From SKHV01 sp963678565 (lineage in GTDB: Bacteria > Bacteroidota > Bacteroidia > Bacteroidales > Prolixibacteraceae): a stretch of 64,000 nt of DNA. Location: contig OY782875.1 of NCBI GenBank assembly GCA_963678565.1, positions 1,674,001 to 1,738,000 of the forward strand, given 5' to 3'. The position numbers were made by a program, and so were the translations under genes. Position 1 is the stretch's first letter. The number at the start of each line of letters is the position of its first letter. The notes below the pieces were generated by a model. That model searched no databases, was not told the origin of the DNA, and saw only the letters and a program-made list of their open reading frames with translations. Below are positions 44,257-53,863 of the stretch, piece by piece.

Positions 44257-45408
44257 TTATTCTAACTTAATATTGAAGACGACTAATTCAGGAATATTCC
44301 CAATTCTCACCGGAGGTCCCCATGTGCCATAACCATTTGATGTATAGAAGGTGGTATTCGCTTTCTTCATCAAACCAAAATCATTTTCATATACCATACG
44401 AGTGATGTAACCAAAGGGCCATAATTGCCCACGATGGGTGTGCCCCGAAAGCATTAAATCGATATTGTTTTTGCTTACCTTGTTATATTCAACGGGTTGG
44501 TGATCAATAAGAATTGACGGAAGATTTGAATCTGATTCTTTGATTAATGATTCGAGTGATTTTCTTGTTTCGCCAGTGTAATTTTTACCTTCCCTGTCGT
44601 TACGTCCAATCAATTGAATTTTATTCTCAATGATTTTAACGGTATCTCGTATGTATTCTATTTGATGTTTATCGAAATAATTCACACTTTTTTCAACATG
44701 ACCAATGTATTCGTGATTTCCGGCAACAGCAAAGATCCCCATTGGTGCTTTAATTGCTTCAAGGTATTTGCCCAGATTATTTTCAATCACTGGAACAGGG
44801 TTGTGGTCAACCAAATCGCCCCCAAAAATAACCAAGTCGGGGTTTTGTGCATTGATATCTCTTGCCAATCGTTTTGCTGTTCTTACTTGAAGTAATACGC
44901 CCAGATGTACATCAGTAGCAACAACAAGTTTTAAATTTTTAAGTTCTGAGGCACGCTTTGGGATTGTTAAATCAATTTCTTTAATCCGTGGATGTTTGGC
45001 ATTGTAAAATCCGACAAGTGAAATAATTAATGCTAAGCTTGCAGAATAAACAAACAGTTTTTGAGGGTGTAAAATACCTTCTAGCATCGATGCAGGTATA
45101 AAATGAGTAAAGTGCTGAATCACTCTAATTAAGTCGATTGCAACAACGGTTAGGAGTAGGTATAAGAATATAGCCAACCAATAGGAGCCAATAAATGATA
45201 TAACACGAGAAAAGATCCCGGGGTTTCCTCTTTCTAGTATTTGACCAATAATAAATAAAGAAGTAATAATCCAGTACAACCACGAATAAATGCTTTGGAA
45301 GTTGGTTCCATCTAGTGCTGTTAATCCTCTTGAAAATACATAATAGTTAACTGCTCCATATACTAAAGTAACTATTGAAAAGAAAATGATCATTGCTCCT
45401 TGCTTCAT
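44257..45408 (-). CDS. membrane-anchored metallophosphoesterase (YkuE/YaeI-like)
   Basis: This is a 383-residue protein. The N-terminal about 140 residues are four hydrophobic segments. The phosphodiesterase domain has all motifs: VVATDVHLGVLL (metal 1), FGGDLVDHN, VAGNHEYIGHV and LSGHTHRGQLWPFG. The last is typical of the UDP-diacylglucosamine hydrolase/YkuE-like branch, whose substrate is often a lipid-linked phosphodiester. ATG 45408 is chosen, since the longer frame to 45456 would run into a terminator (45455-45486). Confidence 0.9.
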   Translation of the reverse strand: MKQGAMIIFFSIVTLVYGAVNYYVFSRGLTALDGTNFQSIYSWLYWIITSLFIIGQILERGNPGIFSRVISFIGSYWLAIFLYLLLTVVAIDLIRVIQHFTHFIPASMLEGILHPQKLFVYSASLALIISLVGFYNAKHPRIKEIDLTIPKRASELKNLKLVVATDVHLGVLLQVRTAKRLARDINAQNPDLVIFGGDLVDHNPVPVIENNLGKYLEAIKAPMGIFAVAGNHEYIGHVEKSVNYFDKHQIEYIRDTVKIIENKIQLIGRNDREGKNYTGETRKSLESLIKESDSNLPSILIDHQPVEYNKVSKNNIDLMLSGHTHRGQLWPFGYITRMVYENDFGLMKKANTTFYTSNGYGTWGPPVRIGNIPELVVFNIKLE

Positions 45409-45454
45409 ATCGAAAAAATAATTTGAGCGAAAATAAGTTAAATATACTATAAAC

Positions 45455-45486
45455 AAAAAGGCTGTCTATTTTAGGCAGCCTTTTTT
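45455..45486 (-). terminator. intrinsic terminator of the TonB-receptor gene
   Basis: Arms AAAAAGGCTG (45455-45464) and CAGCCTTTTT (45476-45485) pair exactly, with an additional G-U/G-C possibility inside. It sits about 20 bases downstream of the TonB-receptor stop. Confidence 0.8.
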
Positions 45487-45504
45487 ATTGTATTGAAAAA
45501 GATT

Positions 45505-48156
45505 TTAGAAATTGTAAGTTACACCAAAGTTAAAGGTCGTACCATTACCAAAGAAATAACCATAGGAATCTTTACGACTAATGTAAGTTGAATTCAATAG
45601 GTTGTATACGTTTGCACGAACAGTAATTGATTCACCAATTTTATAAGAAGCACCTGCGTCGATTAAGAAGTAAGCATCTAATTCTTCCGATTGATATTCT
45701 TCATTATTTAAGGAAGCTGCTGCAACATCTTCTACATCAACTAAGCCATACAAGTTGTTGTAATAGTTGGCATCGCAGTAAATTTTAAAGTCATCAATAG
45801 TATATGAAGTACCAAGGCCTAATGACATTTGTGGTGCTTCACCTACTTTTGTGCCAGTTAAGTCGATTTCGAACTCGTCTTTAACTTCGCTGTTTGCATC
45901 GTTGTCCAAAATTTGCACTGGTGTTGATCCTTGATAAACCCAGTTGCCAATTGTTGCGAAACCACGAACTTTCCATGCATTGGTAATATAAGTGGATGCT
46001 TCTAATTCTACACCGGTATGTACCTGAGCAACATCCGACATTCTAATTCCTGCATCAGCTACAGTTTCATTTGATGAAGTAACATAGTCTTCTGCACTGA
46101 AACCTACAAAGCGATTTGCCCATTTGGTATAGTATGCATTTAGAGCAATTGTTGTATTGTTTGCAAAGTTACCTTTGTAACCAAGTTCTAAACCGGTAAT
46201 CAATTCATTTGCAACTTCCATTTCTCTTTCAACAATTGTTGAATATTCGAAAATGTTGTCTAAGAATGGTTGACGTGAATAAATACCTCCATTTGCAAAT
46301 ATTGTGCTGGTTCCACCAATAGTATATGAACCACCAGCTTTAGCGTTGTAACCAATTCGGTTTAAGGTTTCTGATTGAGCATGATCTGCACTAAATCTTT
46401 CTTCCTTTTTGTATGATTGATTTGAAACGGCACCTTGGAAATAACCTGAAACTGCATCTTTAGCATATTCTAATTGACCAAATACACCTTGGTAATTAAT
46501 CCATTCGCTGTTATCGTACCCAATACGGTCTTCTTCAGGAGCATAGTTCAATAATGCAGCCCATGGATTTGCTTTATAAGTTTTGCTAACTAAGTAATCT
46601 CCGTTAGAATCTTTTGCTGCATCGTATCTTTTATGGCCATCTTCCCAAGCAGTTAATCCAAATAAATCAACCAATTCGCGGAAGTGATCTCCATTGTAAA
46701 AACGGATATCAGCACCTACATTAATGGTTAAATATTCGTTGGCATCATATGAATAGTTGGTTACAGCACCGTACCATTTATGGTTGTTTGCAGAGGCACG
46801 CAACGCAGCTGCTGTACCGGATGTTCCAATTCCACCTTCTAATGTTTTATTGTTGGCAACAATCGCATCGAAATCCATTTGTCCTTCAGTATCGTAAATT
46901 CTGTATTGACTGCTTTTTCCGTAAGGGCCTGTACCTCCACCACGACCAAATGAAGCATAAAGCACAGTAGATAATGCTGATTTATCGCTTATATTCCAGT
47001 CCCAGTTTAAGTTCATAACTGGCTTGTGGTAGTAGTTTCTTCTGTATGAAAGGTACTCTCCTCCTTTATAACCCCAGTTATCGTTATAACGTTGTTCTTC
47101 TTTTGAAATGTCGTCGATTGTAACATCATCACCACCACTTCCATCACGATCGTATGCGCTCATCGATTTAGAGAAGTTTTGGTCGTGCCATTGTGGTGCT
47201 CCAAAAAGTAAGAAGTTGAAGTTGTGGTTTTCCATTACTTTTCCAATTGATAAGAAATAGTTTTGACCTTTACCTTTCGTTCCGTCAGCCCATTTGCTAT
47301 CACCTTGCCAGTAATCAACCATTGCAGAAACTCCCCAGCCATTAGCCATTTTACCTGTGTTGTATCCAATAGTTCCTTTACCGAACATTCCGTTACCACC
47401 AATAAAACGTACAAATCCACCTTTTTGCTTTTCGGTAGCTTTAGTTACAATGTTAACTGTACCACCAACAGAAGAGATTGCTAATTTTGAAGAACCTAGT
47501 CCACGTTGAATGTCGATTGCATTGGCGATATCAGACATCCCAGCCCAGTTCGACCAGTACATATTACCGTCTTCCATTCCGTTAATTGGTTGACCGTTTA
47601 ATAAGAATGCTGTATTCGACTGGTCGAAACCCCGTAAGAACATTTGTGCATCTCCAAAACCACCTGCCTGATTGGCAACGTATACATTGGGCGTGTTTTT
47701 CATTACCTCTGGGAATTCAACATTACCAACTGCTTTTGCTTGAATTTCTAATTTATCAACTACGGTAGAAGCAATTGGAGTCACTCGATTGGATGCGATG
47801 TCGATTATACCACTACCAATTACAACGATATCCTCTAATGATAATGCATCTGGCGTTAGCGCAACTGTTCCAACGTTAGAAGATTTTGCAAAATTAAAAT
47901 CTACAGATATCGGTTCGTATCCAATAAATGATATGGTAACTACTCCCATATTTTTATCAATACTCAACTCAAAAGTACCATCGGCCATAGTTGTTGTACC
48001 ATTTGATGACCCTTTTAAAACAACGTTGGCACCAGGTAGTGCTTCGTTGTCGCTTTCACTAACAACTTTACCTTTTAGTGTACCTTGTGCCATAGTTCCA
48101 AGTGCAAAAGTTGAAACAATAGCTAGCGTTAAAAACGTTTTAAGCAACTTTCTCAT
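45505..48156 (-). CDS. TonB-dependent receptor, no SusD partner
   Basis: This is an 883-residue outer-membrane receptor. After a signal peptide (LLKTFLTLAIVSTFALGTMAQ) comes a carboxypeptidase-regulatory-like domain (about 22-105, LKGKVVSESDNEALPGANVV), then the plug (about 125-235, MFLRGFDQSNTAFLLNGQPI; IQRGLGSSKLAISSVGGTVN). A 22-strand barrel ends in YGYFFGNGTTFNFGVTYNF with terminal Phe. It has no adjacent SusD-like gene, so it is not a typical carbohydrate SusC. Its ligand (metal chelate, vitamin, peptide or other) is unknown. It is divergent from the CtpA-type protease gene. Confidence 0.92.
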   Translation of the reverse strand: MRKLLKTFLTLAIVSTFALGTMAQGTLKGKVVSESDNEALPGANVVLKGSSNGTTTMADGTFELSIDKNMGVVTISFIGYEPISVDFNFAKSSNVGTVALTPDALSLEDIVVIGSGIIDIASNRVTPIASTVVDKLEIQAKAVGNVEFPEVMKNTPNVYVANQAGGFGDAQMFLRGFDQSNTAFLLNGQPINGMEDGNMYWSNWAGMSDIANAIDIQRGLGSSKLAISSVGGTVNIVTKATEKQKGGFVRFIGGNGMFGKGTIGYNTGKMANGWGVSAMVDYWQGDSKWADGTKGKGQNYFLSIGKVMENHNFNFLLFGAPQWHDQNFSKSMSAYDRDGSGGDDVTIDDISKEEQRYNDNWGYKGGEYLSYRRNYYHKPVMNLNWDWNISDKSALSTVLYASFGRGGGTGPYGKSSQYRIYDTEGQMDFDAIVANNKTLEGGIGTSGTAAALRASANNHKWYGAVTNYSYDANEYLTINVGADIRFYNGDHFRELVDLFGLTAWEDGHKRYDAAKDSNGDYLVSKTYKANPWAALLNYAPEEDRIGYDNSEWINYQGVFGQLEYAKDAVSGYFQGAVSNQSYKKEERFSADHAQSETLNRIGYNAKAGGSYTIGGTSTIFANGGIYSRQPFLDNIFEYSTIVEREMEVANELITGLELGYKGNFANNTTIALNAYYTKWANRFVGFSAEDYVTSSNETVADAGIRMSDVAQVHTGVELEASTYITNAWKVRGFATIGNWVYQGSTPVQILDNDANSEVKDEFEIDLTGTKVGEAPQMSLGLGTSYTIDDFKIYCDANYYNNLYGLVDVEDVAAASLNNEEYQSEELDAYFLIDAGASYKIGESITVRANVYNLLNSTYISRKDSYGYFFGNGTTFNFGVTYNF

Positions 48157-48530
48157 TCTTATTCGATTTAGGTTAATAATATTCTGTATGAATAAAGTTT
48201 ATTAATATTTGTTAAAAAACAGATGCTCAAAACAACAAATAAGATTAAAACATATCATTACCTAAAAGTTAATTTATCTATTATTCTTTGTGTAATTGTT
48301 CTGTAATACGAGTATAATGTGCAATTACATAATATTTTAAACGTGATATGATACTCACAAAAGTCGACTTCTTATTTATAAAAGATATCAACTTCTATTA
48401 ACATTTTCGAATATTTGACTATGTTGTTAGAATTTGAATGTGTGTTCTTTATTTTATCTTTGTTTTTCACATTGAAAAGATAGTGTTAATCTTAATTACT
48501 ACCATATTGTGTATTTTTAAAAAATAACTC
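48157..48530. other. divergent control region of TonB receptor and CtpA-type protease
   Basis: This region carries no ORF. It holds a clear promoter for the protease gene (48433-48462) and the spaced inverted repeat TGTAATTG (48291-48298) / CAATTACA (48322-48329), which may be a regulator site. Confidence 0.5.
48433..48462 (+). promoter_or_regulatory. Bacteroidota promoter of the CtpA-type protease gene
   Basis: TTTG (48433-48436), an 18-base spacer and TATCTTTG (48455-48462) match the Bacteroidota -33 TTTG / -7 TAnnTTTG consensus. The start codon lies 68 bases further on. Confidence 0.75.
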
Positions 48531-50153
48531 ATGAAAAAGATTATATTCCCAATACTAATATTGTTGCTAGTATTTTCTCAAACAGCTAATTCTCAAAGTT
48601 TTTCTGGTGGAGATGAAGTTCAAGAGCAGGCAATGAAGTATGGTCGTTTAATGCGACTAATCAACAGTTATTATGTCGATTCTACCGATATTGAAGCTAT
48701 AACCGAAAAAGCTATTGTAAATGTTTTGAGTGAATTAGATCCTCATTCGGTTTATATTTCTAAAGAAGATGTAGAGAAAGCAAATGAGCCTTTAAAAGGA
48801 AGTTTCTCCGGAATTGGAATCTCGTTCAATATCTTGCGAGATACCTTAATGGTGGTACAAACCATCCCGGGTGGTCCTTCAGAATCGGTGGGGCTAATTG
48901 CCGGAGATCGAATTATTTCGGTTGATGATGAAATGATTGCCGGAGTAGGTTTAACCAATCAAGGCGTTTTTGATCGTTTAAAAGGGGAGAAAGGAACCTT
49001 GGTGAAAGTAACTATTCTTCGAAAAGGGGAAGCAGACCCGATTGATTTCGAAATTATTCGCGATAAAATTCCAATTCATAGTTTAGATGCGGCTTATATG
49101 TTAGACAAATCGACCGCTTATATTAAGCTCAACCGTTTTGCTGCAACTACTAGTACCGAGTTTATTGAAGCCATTGAGGAACTGAAAAATACGAATAGAG
49201 TAGATAATTTAGTGCTCGACTTGCGCGGAAATGGTGGTGGATATTTAAAAGAAGCCTTCCGTTTATCCGATCAGTTTTTAGAATATGGTAAAACAATTGT
49301 TTATACCGAAGGCTTGCGTAATCCAAAACGCATATTAGGCGCCACTCGTGATGGCGAGTTTTTAAAAGGTAAACTAGTTATATTAATTGATCGTGGTTCG
49401 GCATCGGCAAGTGAAATTGTTTCGGGAGCGGTGCAAGATTGGGATCGTGGTGTTGTGGTGGGCCGCCGTTCGTTTGGTAAAGGCTTGGTGCAGCAGCAGT
49501 ATTACTTAACTGATGGATCGCAGGTGCGTTTAACCAATGCACATTATTATACGCCAAGTGGCCGCTGTATTCAAAAACCTTACGACGAGGGAATCAAAGA
49601 TTATCGGATGGATGTTTACAAACGGGTTAGCACCGGTGAACTTTACAATGCCGATTCAATTAAAGTGAACGATTCTCTGCAATACGAAACCAAGGTGAAC
49701 AAACGAATCGTTTATGGAGGTGGCGGAATTATTCCGGATGTTTTTGTTCCGATTGATACCTCTTCTAATTATGGCTACTATAATAAATTAGTTCGCAAAA
49801 GTATTGTTAGCCAATATGTAGTTGATTATGTAGATGTACATCGCGACGCACTTTTGGAGGAATATAAATCTTTCGACCAATACAAGAAGAAATTTGATGT
49901 TTCGGAAGAAATGTTAGAAGAAATCTTTGCGATCGGTGATAAGAAAAATGTAGAGCGAGATGAGGAAGCAATTGATTTTATTCACGATTATGCCAAAACA
50001 CATCTGAAAGCAACGATTGCAAGTCGTTTGTGGAAAAGTAATATGTATTACGAAATAATGAACAAGGAGAGTGATGAAGTTGCAACCGCGCTTGAAATCA
50101 TCAACGATGAACAACGTTATAACGCAATTTTAAAGGGCGAAGCCTATGAATAG
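48531..50153 (+). CDS. C-terminal processing peptidase, S41 family (CtpA type)
   Basis: This is a 540-residue exported serine protease. The signal peptide (KKIIFPILILLLVFSQTANSQ) precedes the S41 N-terminal helical region, a PDZ domain (about 85-165, GIGISFN...GGPSESVGLIAGDRIISVDD) and the catalytic domain (about 190-390). Catalytic Ser lies in RGSASASEIVSGAVQDW (290-294) and Lys317 in SFGKGLVQQQYYLTDGSQ. Such enzymes trim C-termini of periplasmic proteins. The last codons overlap the start of pnuC by 8 bases. The true role in this operon is unknown. Confidence 0.94.
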   Translation: MKKIIFPILILLLVFSQTANSQSFSGGDEVQEQAMKYGRLMRLINSYYVDSTDIEAITEKAIVNVLSELDPHSVYISKEDVEKANEPLKGSFSGIGISFNILRDTLMVVQTIPGGPSESVGLIAGDRIISVDDEMIAGVGLTNQGVFDRLKGEKGTLVKVTILRKGEADPIDFEIIRDKIPIHSLDAAYMLDKSTAYIKLNRFAATTSTEFIEAIEELKNTNRVDNLVLDLRGNGGGYLKEAFRLSDQFLEYGKTIVYTEGLRNPKRILGATRDGEFLKGKLVILIDRGSASASEIVSGAVQDWDRGVVVGRRSFGKGLVQQQYYLTDGSQVRLTNAHYYTPSGRCIQKPYDEGIKDYRMDVYKRVSTGELYNADSIKVNDSLQYETKVNKRIVYGGGGIIPDVFVPIDTSSNYGYYNKLVRKSIVSQYVVDYVDVHRDALLEEYKSFDQYKKKFDVSEEMLEEIFAIGDKKNVERDEEAIDFIHDYAKTHLKATIASRLWKSNMYYEIMNKESDEVATALEIINDEQRYNAILKGEAYE

Positions 50154-50799
50154 CGTTTTAAATTGGGTAGTGCAAAACTGGGTTGAAATAGTTGGAACGG
50201 TACTTGGGATTGCTTATATTTTTTTATCGATTAAGCAAAATATATTAACATGGTTGCTTGGGCTACTAACTTCGATGTTGTATATCTATGTGTTTTTCGA
50301 TGCAAAGTTTTATGCCGATATGGCCTTACAAGTATATTATGTATGGATTAGCATCTATGGATGGATACTTTGGGCAAAAGGATCGAAAAAAGAAAGTACA
50401 AAAGAACCCATTCATGTTTCAAGAACCTCGTCGAAGCAATACTTAGAATTAGCGATTGTTGCGTTTTCGTTGTGGGTTGCAATCTACTTTGTGTTGAAGG
50501 AATATACCGATTCTCCGATCCCGATTGGCGATTCATTTACCACATCGCTTAGTATTGTAGCTACTTGGATGTTGGCTCGAAAGCTTATTGAACACTGGAT
50601 TGTGTGGGTGGTGGTCGATTTTATTTCTTTGTTGCTATACCTTTATAAAGGCTTGTATCCAACCTCGCTTATGTTTGTGATTTATACCGGAGCAGCGCTT
50701 TGGGGGTATTTTGAGTGGAAAAAGGATTTTAATTCTTCAAATTCCGATGACTTAACCAATGAGGATTTAAAGCTGAAAGCCGAGAAAAAAGCAATTTGA
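50146..50799 (+). CDS. pnuC: PnuC-family nicotinamide riboside (or related vitamin) transporter
   Basis: This is a 217-residue membrane protein of the PnuC family. About seven hydrophobic segments are present (for example ILTWLLGLLTSMLYIYVFF and ALQVYYVWISIYGWILWAKG). The conserved W-x-x-x-Y-G-W/x-x-W block and SIVATWMLARKLIEHWIVWVVVDFISLLLYLYK with TALWGYFEWKK match PnuC. Members import nicotinamide riboside or thiamin (PnuT) by facilitated diffusion; the substrate is undecided here. It starts inside the last codons of the upstream protease gene. Confidence 0.9.
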   Translation: MNSVLNWVVQNWVEIVGTVLGIAYIFLSIKQNILTWLLGLLTSMLYIYVFFDAKFYADMALQVYYVWISIYGWILWAKGSKKESTKEPIHVSRTSSKQYLELAIVAFSLWVAIYFVLKEYTDSPIPIGDSFTTSLSIVATWMLARKLIEHWIVWVVVDFISLLLYLYKGLYPTSLMFVIYTGAALWGYFEWKKDFNSSNSDDLTNEDLKLKAEKKAI

Positions 50800-50811
50800 A
50801 AAATAAAATTC

Positions 50812-50819
50812 TATCTTTG
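50812..50819 (+). promoter_or_regulatory. Bacteroidota -7 box of ribH
   Basis: TATCTTTG matches TAnnTTTG exactly, 23 bases before the ribH ATG. The candidate TTTG upstream (50795-50798) is only 13 bases away, shorter than usual. Confidence 0.6.
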
Positions 50820-50842
50820 CGAGCGTAAAAAGATTGAAAATT

Positions 50843-51352
50843 ATGGCTACTAAAAATTTATCAGAATACGATATTAACTCTGTGCCATCGGCTGCAGAAA
50901 TGAAATTTGGAATTGTTGTTGCTGAATGGAATTATCAAATCACCGGAGCTTTAGCAAAAGGAGCAGTTGATACACTAATAAAACATGGTGCAAGTGATGA
51001 AAATATTATTGTAAAGCATGTTCCCGGTACTTTTGAGTTGACCTTAGGGGGGCAGCTAATGGCCGAGAATTCCGATGTAGATGCAATTATGGTATTGGGC
51101 TGTGTGATTCAAGGCGAAACTCGACATTTCGATTTTATTTGTCAGGGAGTTACCAATGGAATTACCAAATTAAACATGGATTATAACCTACCGGTGGTTT
51201 TTGGAGTATTAACTACCAACAACGAGCAACAGGCTTTAGATAGAGCAGGTGGCAAACTTGGTAACAAAGGAGACGAAGCTGCAATTACTGCCATCAAAAT
51301 GGTTGCCCTTCAAAAAGAGCTCGAAACCGGAAAAACCGACGGGCATATTTAG
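50843..51352 (+). CDS. ribH: 6,7-dimethyl-8-ribityllumazine synthase
   Basis: This is a 169-residue lumazine synthase, the penultimate enzyme of riboflavin synthesis, joining ribityl-amino-pyrimidinedione to butanone phosphate. FGIVVAEWNYQITGALAKGA, HVPGTFELTLGGQLMAENSD, VLGCVIQGETRHFDFICQGV (with catalytic His) and VVFGVLTTNNEQQALDRAGG are all present. ATG at 50843 is preferred over the upstream TTG. A terminator follows at 51382-51409. Confidence 0.96.
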   Translation: MATKNLSEYDINSVPSAAEMKFGIVVAEWNYQITGALAKGAVDTLIKHGASDENIIVKHVPGTFELTLGGQLMAENSDVDAIMVLGCVIQGETRHFDFICQGVTNGITKLNMDYNLPVVFGVLTTNNEQQALDRAGGKLGNKGDEAAITAIKMVALQKELETGKTDGHI

Positions 51353-51753
51353 ACATCGATCGTTGGATAAAATTGATATATAGCCGCATTTCAAATTCGA
51401 ATTGCGGCTTTTTATTTTTTCTATTTATACGATCCAACACTTACTACTACGAGTACTTGCTTATTCGGCGCTTACCAACAGTGGAAAAAGGGCATGCGGA
51501 TACCCGCATGACTTGTTCGCGTTTAATTTCATCCAATGCCGATACCGGCACAAACACGCTATGCTATTTGTTTTTAGGATGATGGATAAAGCCTTGCGGT
51601 TCGTTTGCAATAAGGTATGTGATAACTTTTTAATTTCCCCCTCGACGATGGTAAACGCAATGTAACAAAGCACTATGCGCTAATTGCTTTTTGTTTGGAG
51701 TCGATGAATTTCATTCATTTCCTGAAACTGATTGATTTTTAATCCATCGAGGT
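51353..51753. other. intergenic region with twin hairpins after ribH
   Basis: Besides the ribH terminator this stretch contains two exact hairpins with the same loop: CATGCGG ATAC CCGCATG (51493-51510) and TGCCG ATAC CGGCA (51537-51550). No convincing gene is seen. Confidence 0.5.
51382..51409 (+). terminator. intrinsic terminator of ribH
   Basis: Arms AGCCGCA (51382-51388) and TGCGGCT (51403-51409), extended by AT pairs, are followed by a T-rich tail, about 30 bases after the ribH stop. Confidence 0.8.
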
Positions 51754-52851
51754 TTATTTTTTATCGTGGCTTAATGCATAGATTGCAAACGAACCTAACC
51801 AATGTCCGCCTTCGTAGGTGTCTGAAAAAATATTCGGAAGCGAGTGCTGTAAATGCGCATTGGCAAGTGGTACTAAATACGCGTATTCTTCATATTGCTT
51901 GGCCAATCCATAAAATACCCAGGCACGACTAAAGTTTAAGCCGTCGAGATGCACCAAATGTCCATCGGAACGATCGCTCACAAGTGCTACTTCAATATTA
52001 AAATCAGGATTTTTTAATTGAGGCATAAATTCCTCTATCCAATCATCGAAATCTTGTTTGTTGAGTATTTTTCGCATGATCTGAATTTCTTCAAAACAAG
52101 GCGATAAAAAGTCGTTGCCACTGGGTTCCCATTCTATCGGGCAATTCAAATCGTTGTAGTAATACTCAACTGCACTCGATGTAATCAGCTCAAGAAGTTG
52201 GTTGTTATTGCTTGCAATCGCAAAATCGTAAGCAAACGACAATGCAAAAGCAGTATTGCTATGCGTACCCACCCTGATTGGATAGGTTAACTTGGGTAGA
52301 TATTCAATAAAACGATTTACGATTATTTGGGTTAAGGGATTTAAGTTTTGCTCTAAATCTCTTGCTAAGGGCGAATCCCATGTATGCAGCTCTTCGGCAA
52401 GCTTCAACAACCAAGCCCATCCATAGGTACGTTCAAAAGATTTATTTTTTTCTTCGCTAAAATATTGCGCCTCTGCTTGAATGTTTTCAGCTGAAATATT
52501 GGCGCGAAGTATTGTTTCAATTAAATCAGCCTTTTCGATGTTGGGATATTCTTTGAGCAATTTCACCAACGACCAATGCCCATGTACCGCCGAGTGCCAA
52601 TCGAAACAACCATAAAATGCCGGATAAAGTAGCTGCGGTTCCTTTACATCTTCGATGCTGTTTAAAACATTGAAAATCATGAAAGGATATTTCTTCTGAA
52701 CGCAATTCAAAGGCAAGTTGGCTAGTTGGTTCGATTGGTCTAGCGATAATTGCATTGGCCTTGCATGTGCCTCGTTGCTTGAATTGGGAGCTTGTTGGGT
52801 GCAAGCTGAAATAACGAGGAAAAGAAAAAAGTTAATTAAGATAATTCTCAT
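51754..52851 (-). CDS. DUF2891 family lipoprotein
   Basis: This is a 365-residue protein of the DUF2891 family. A lipoprotein signal (INFFLFLVISACTQQ, lipobox Cys17) is followed by the family signature stretches YPAFYGCFDWHSAVHGHWSL, FERTYGWAWLLKLAEEL, YPIRVGTHSNTAFALSFAYD, GNDFLSPCFEEIQIMR and HLVHLDGLNFSRAWVFYGLA. The many conserved His/Trp residues and the (alpha/alpha)-barrel-like helix pattern suggest a glycosidase-like fold, but no activity is known to me. It stands alone. Confidence 0.9.
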   Translation of the reverse strand: MRIILINFFLFLVISACTQQAPNSSNEAHARPMQLSLDQSNQLANLPLNCVQKKYPFMIFNVLNSIEDVKEPQLLYPAFYGCFDWHSAVHGHWSLVKLLKEYPNIEKADLIETILRANISAENIQAEAQYFSEEKNKSFERTYGWAWLLKLAEELHTWDSPLARDLEQNLNPLTQIIVNRFIEYLPKLTYPIRVGTHSNTAFALSFAYDFAIASNNNQLLELITSSAVEYYYNDLNCPIEWEPSGNDFLSPCFEEIQIMRKILNKQDFDDWIEEFMPQLKNPDFNIEVALVSDRSDGHLVHLDGLNFSRAWVFYGLAKQYEEYAYLVPLANAHLQHSLPNIFSDTYEGGHWLGSFAIYALSHDKK

Positions 52852-52944
52852 GCTTATTCGTAACTATATAATTTCACAATCGGTTCATTAAAATGAAAAG
52901 CAATTTCTATATGTTCTAATTTCACCGATGTCGCGGGTGATGTG

Positions 52945-53706
52945 CTATTTTTTGTGATTCTTGCTTGAACGTTTGTCCTTGTTCTTTACATAAATCAACT
53001 TGAATCTGCCTTTTTGGTTTTCGCGCTGTTCGATGTCGAACTTGCCAATAGAACTGATGAGTGGAGTTAATTTTTGAAAGCCATAATTTCGAGGATCGAA
53101 GTTAGGCCGCTTTTTCTGTAGCAAGCTTCCCACATCGCCCAAAAATGCCCAACCATCGTCTTCCGATAAATCGGTAATTGTATCGGCAATTAGCTTTATT
53201 TCTTTGACAGTTATTTTCTCGAATGAATTCTTGTCGTCGTCGTTTCCTTTCTCTTCATTCTCTTTTTCTTTCGATTGTTTTTTCAGAATTTCGATGTAAA
53301 TGAATTTGTCGCAAGCCACAATAAATGGGTTGGGCGTTTTCTTTTCGCCGATGCCAATCACTTGCATTCCTGCTTCTCTTAAACGAGTTGCTAAGCGTGT
53401 GAAATCACTGTCGCTCGAAACAATACAAAATCCGTTCACTCTTTCGGAATATAATATATCCATTGCATCGATAATCATGGCTGAATCGGTCGCATTTTTT
53501 CCGGTAGTATAGCCATATTGCTGTATGGGGGTAATTGCATGTTCAAGTAATAAGGTTTTCCACTTCGAGAGGTTGGGTTTGGTCCAATCGCCATAAATTC
53601 TTTTTATTGTTGGGTTGCCATACTTCGCAATTTCCTCCATCATTTCGTTTACAAACGCCGAAGGGATATTGTCGGCATCGATTAGTACGGCTAAATTGGT
53701 ATTCAT
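52945..53706 (-). CDS. NYN-domain RNase-like protein with OST-HTH/LOTUS domain
   Basis: This is a 253-residue protein. The N-terminal NYN (LabA/DUF88-like, PIN-related) domain (about 5-135) has the acidic residues LIDADNIPS, KNATDSAMIIDAMD and IVSSDSDFTRLATRLREAGM. A lysine/glutamate-rich linker leads to an OST-HTH/LOTUS-like domain (about 170-245, WAFLGDVGSLLQKKRPNFDP...FKLIYV). The combination suggests an RNA-binding ribonuclease. It stands alone, between the DUF2891 and GH127 genes on the same strand. Confidence 0.9.
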   Translation of the reverse strand: MNTNLAVLIDADNIPSAFVNEMMEEIAKYGNPTIKRIYGDWTKPNLSKWKTLLLEHAITPIQQYGYTTGKNATDSAMIIDAMDILYSERVNGFCIVSSDSDFTRLATRLREAGMQVIGIGEKKTPNPFIVACDKFIYIEILKKQSKEKENEEKGNDDDKNSFEKITVKEIKLIADTITDLSEDDGWAFLGDVGSLLQKKRPNFDPRNYGFQKLTPLISSIGKFDIEQRENQKGRFKLIYVKNKDKRSSKNHKK

Positions 53707-53863
53707 AATTATTGGATATTATAATTGGGTGAATTAATATATGGTGATTTTACTGATTGTAAATTTATACAATCAAAATCGGAAACAGTCATAATATTGA
53801 ATTATTGTTGTATCTGACTATTAATTTACTGACTTTCAGCAACTGAAATTATTCGCGATACTT

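Noticed and set aside
51373..51665. Overlapping short frames on both strands after ribH
   Set aside because: Overlaps a terminator and twin hairpins; no family resemblance.
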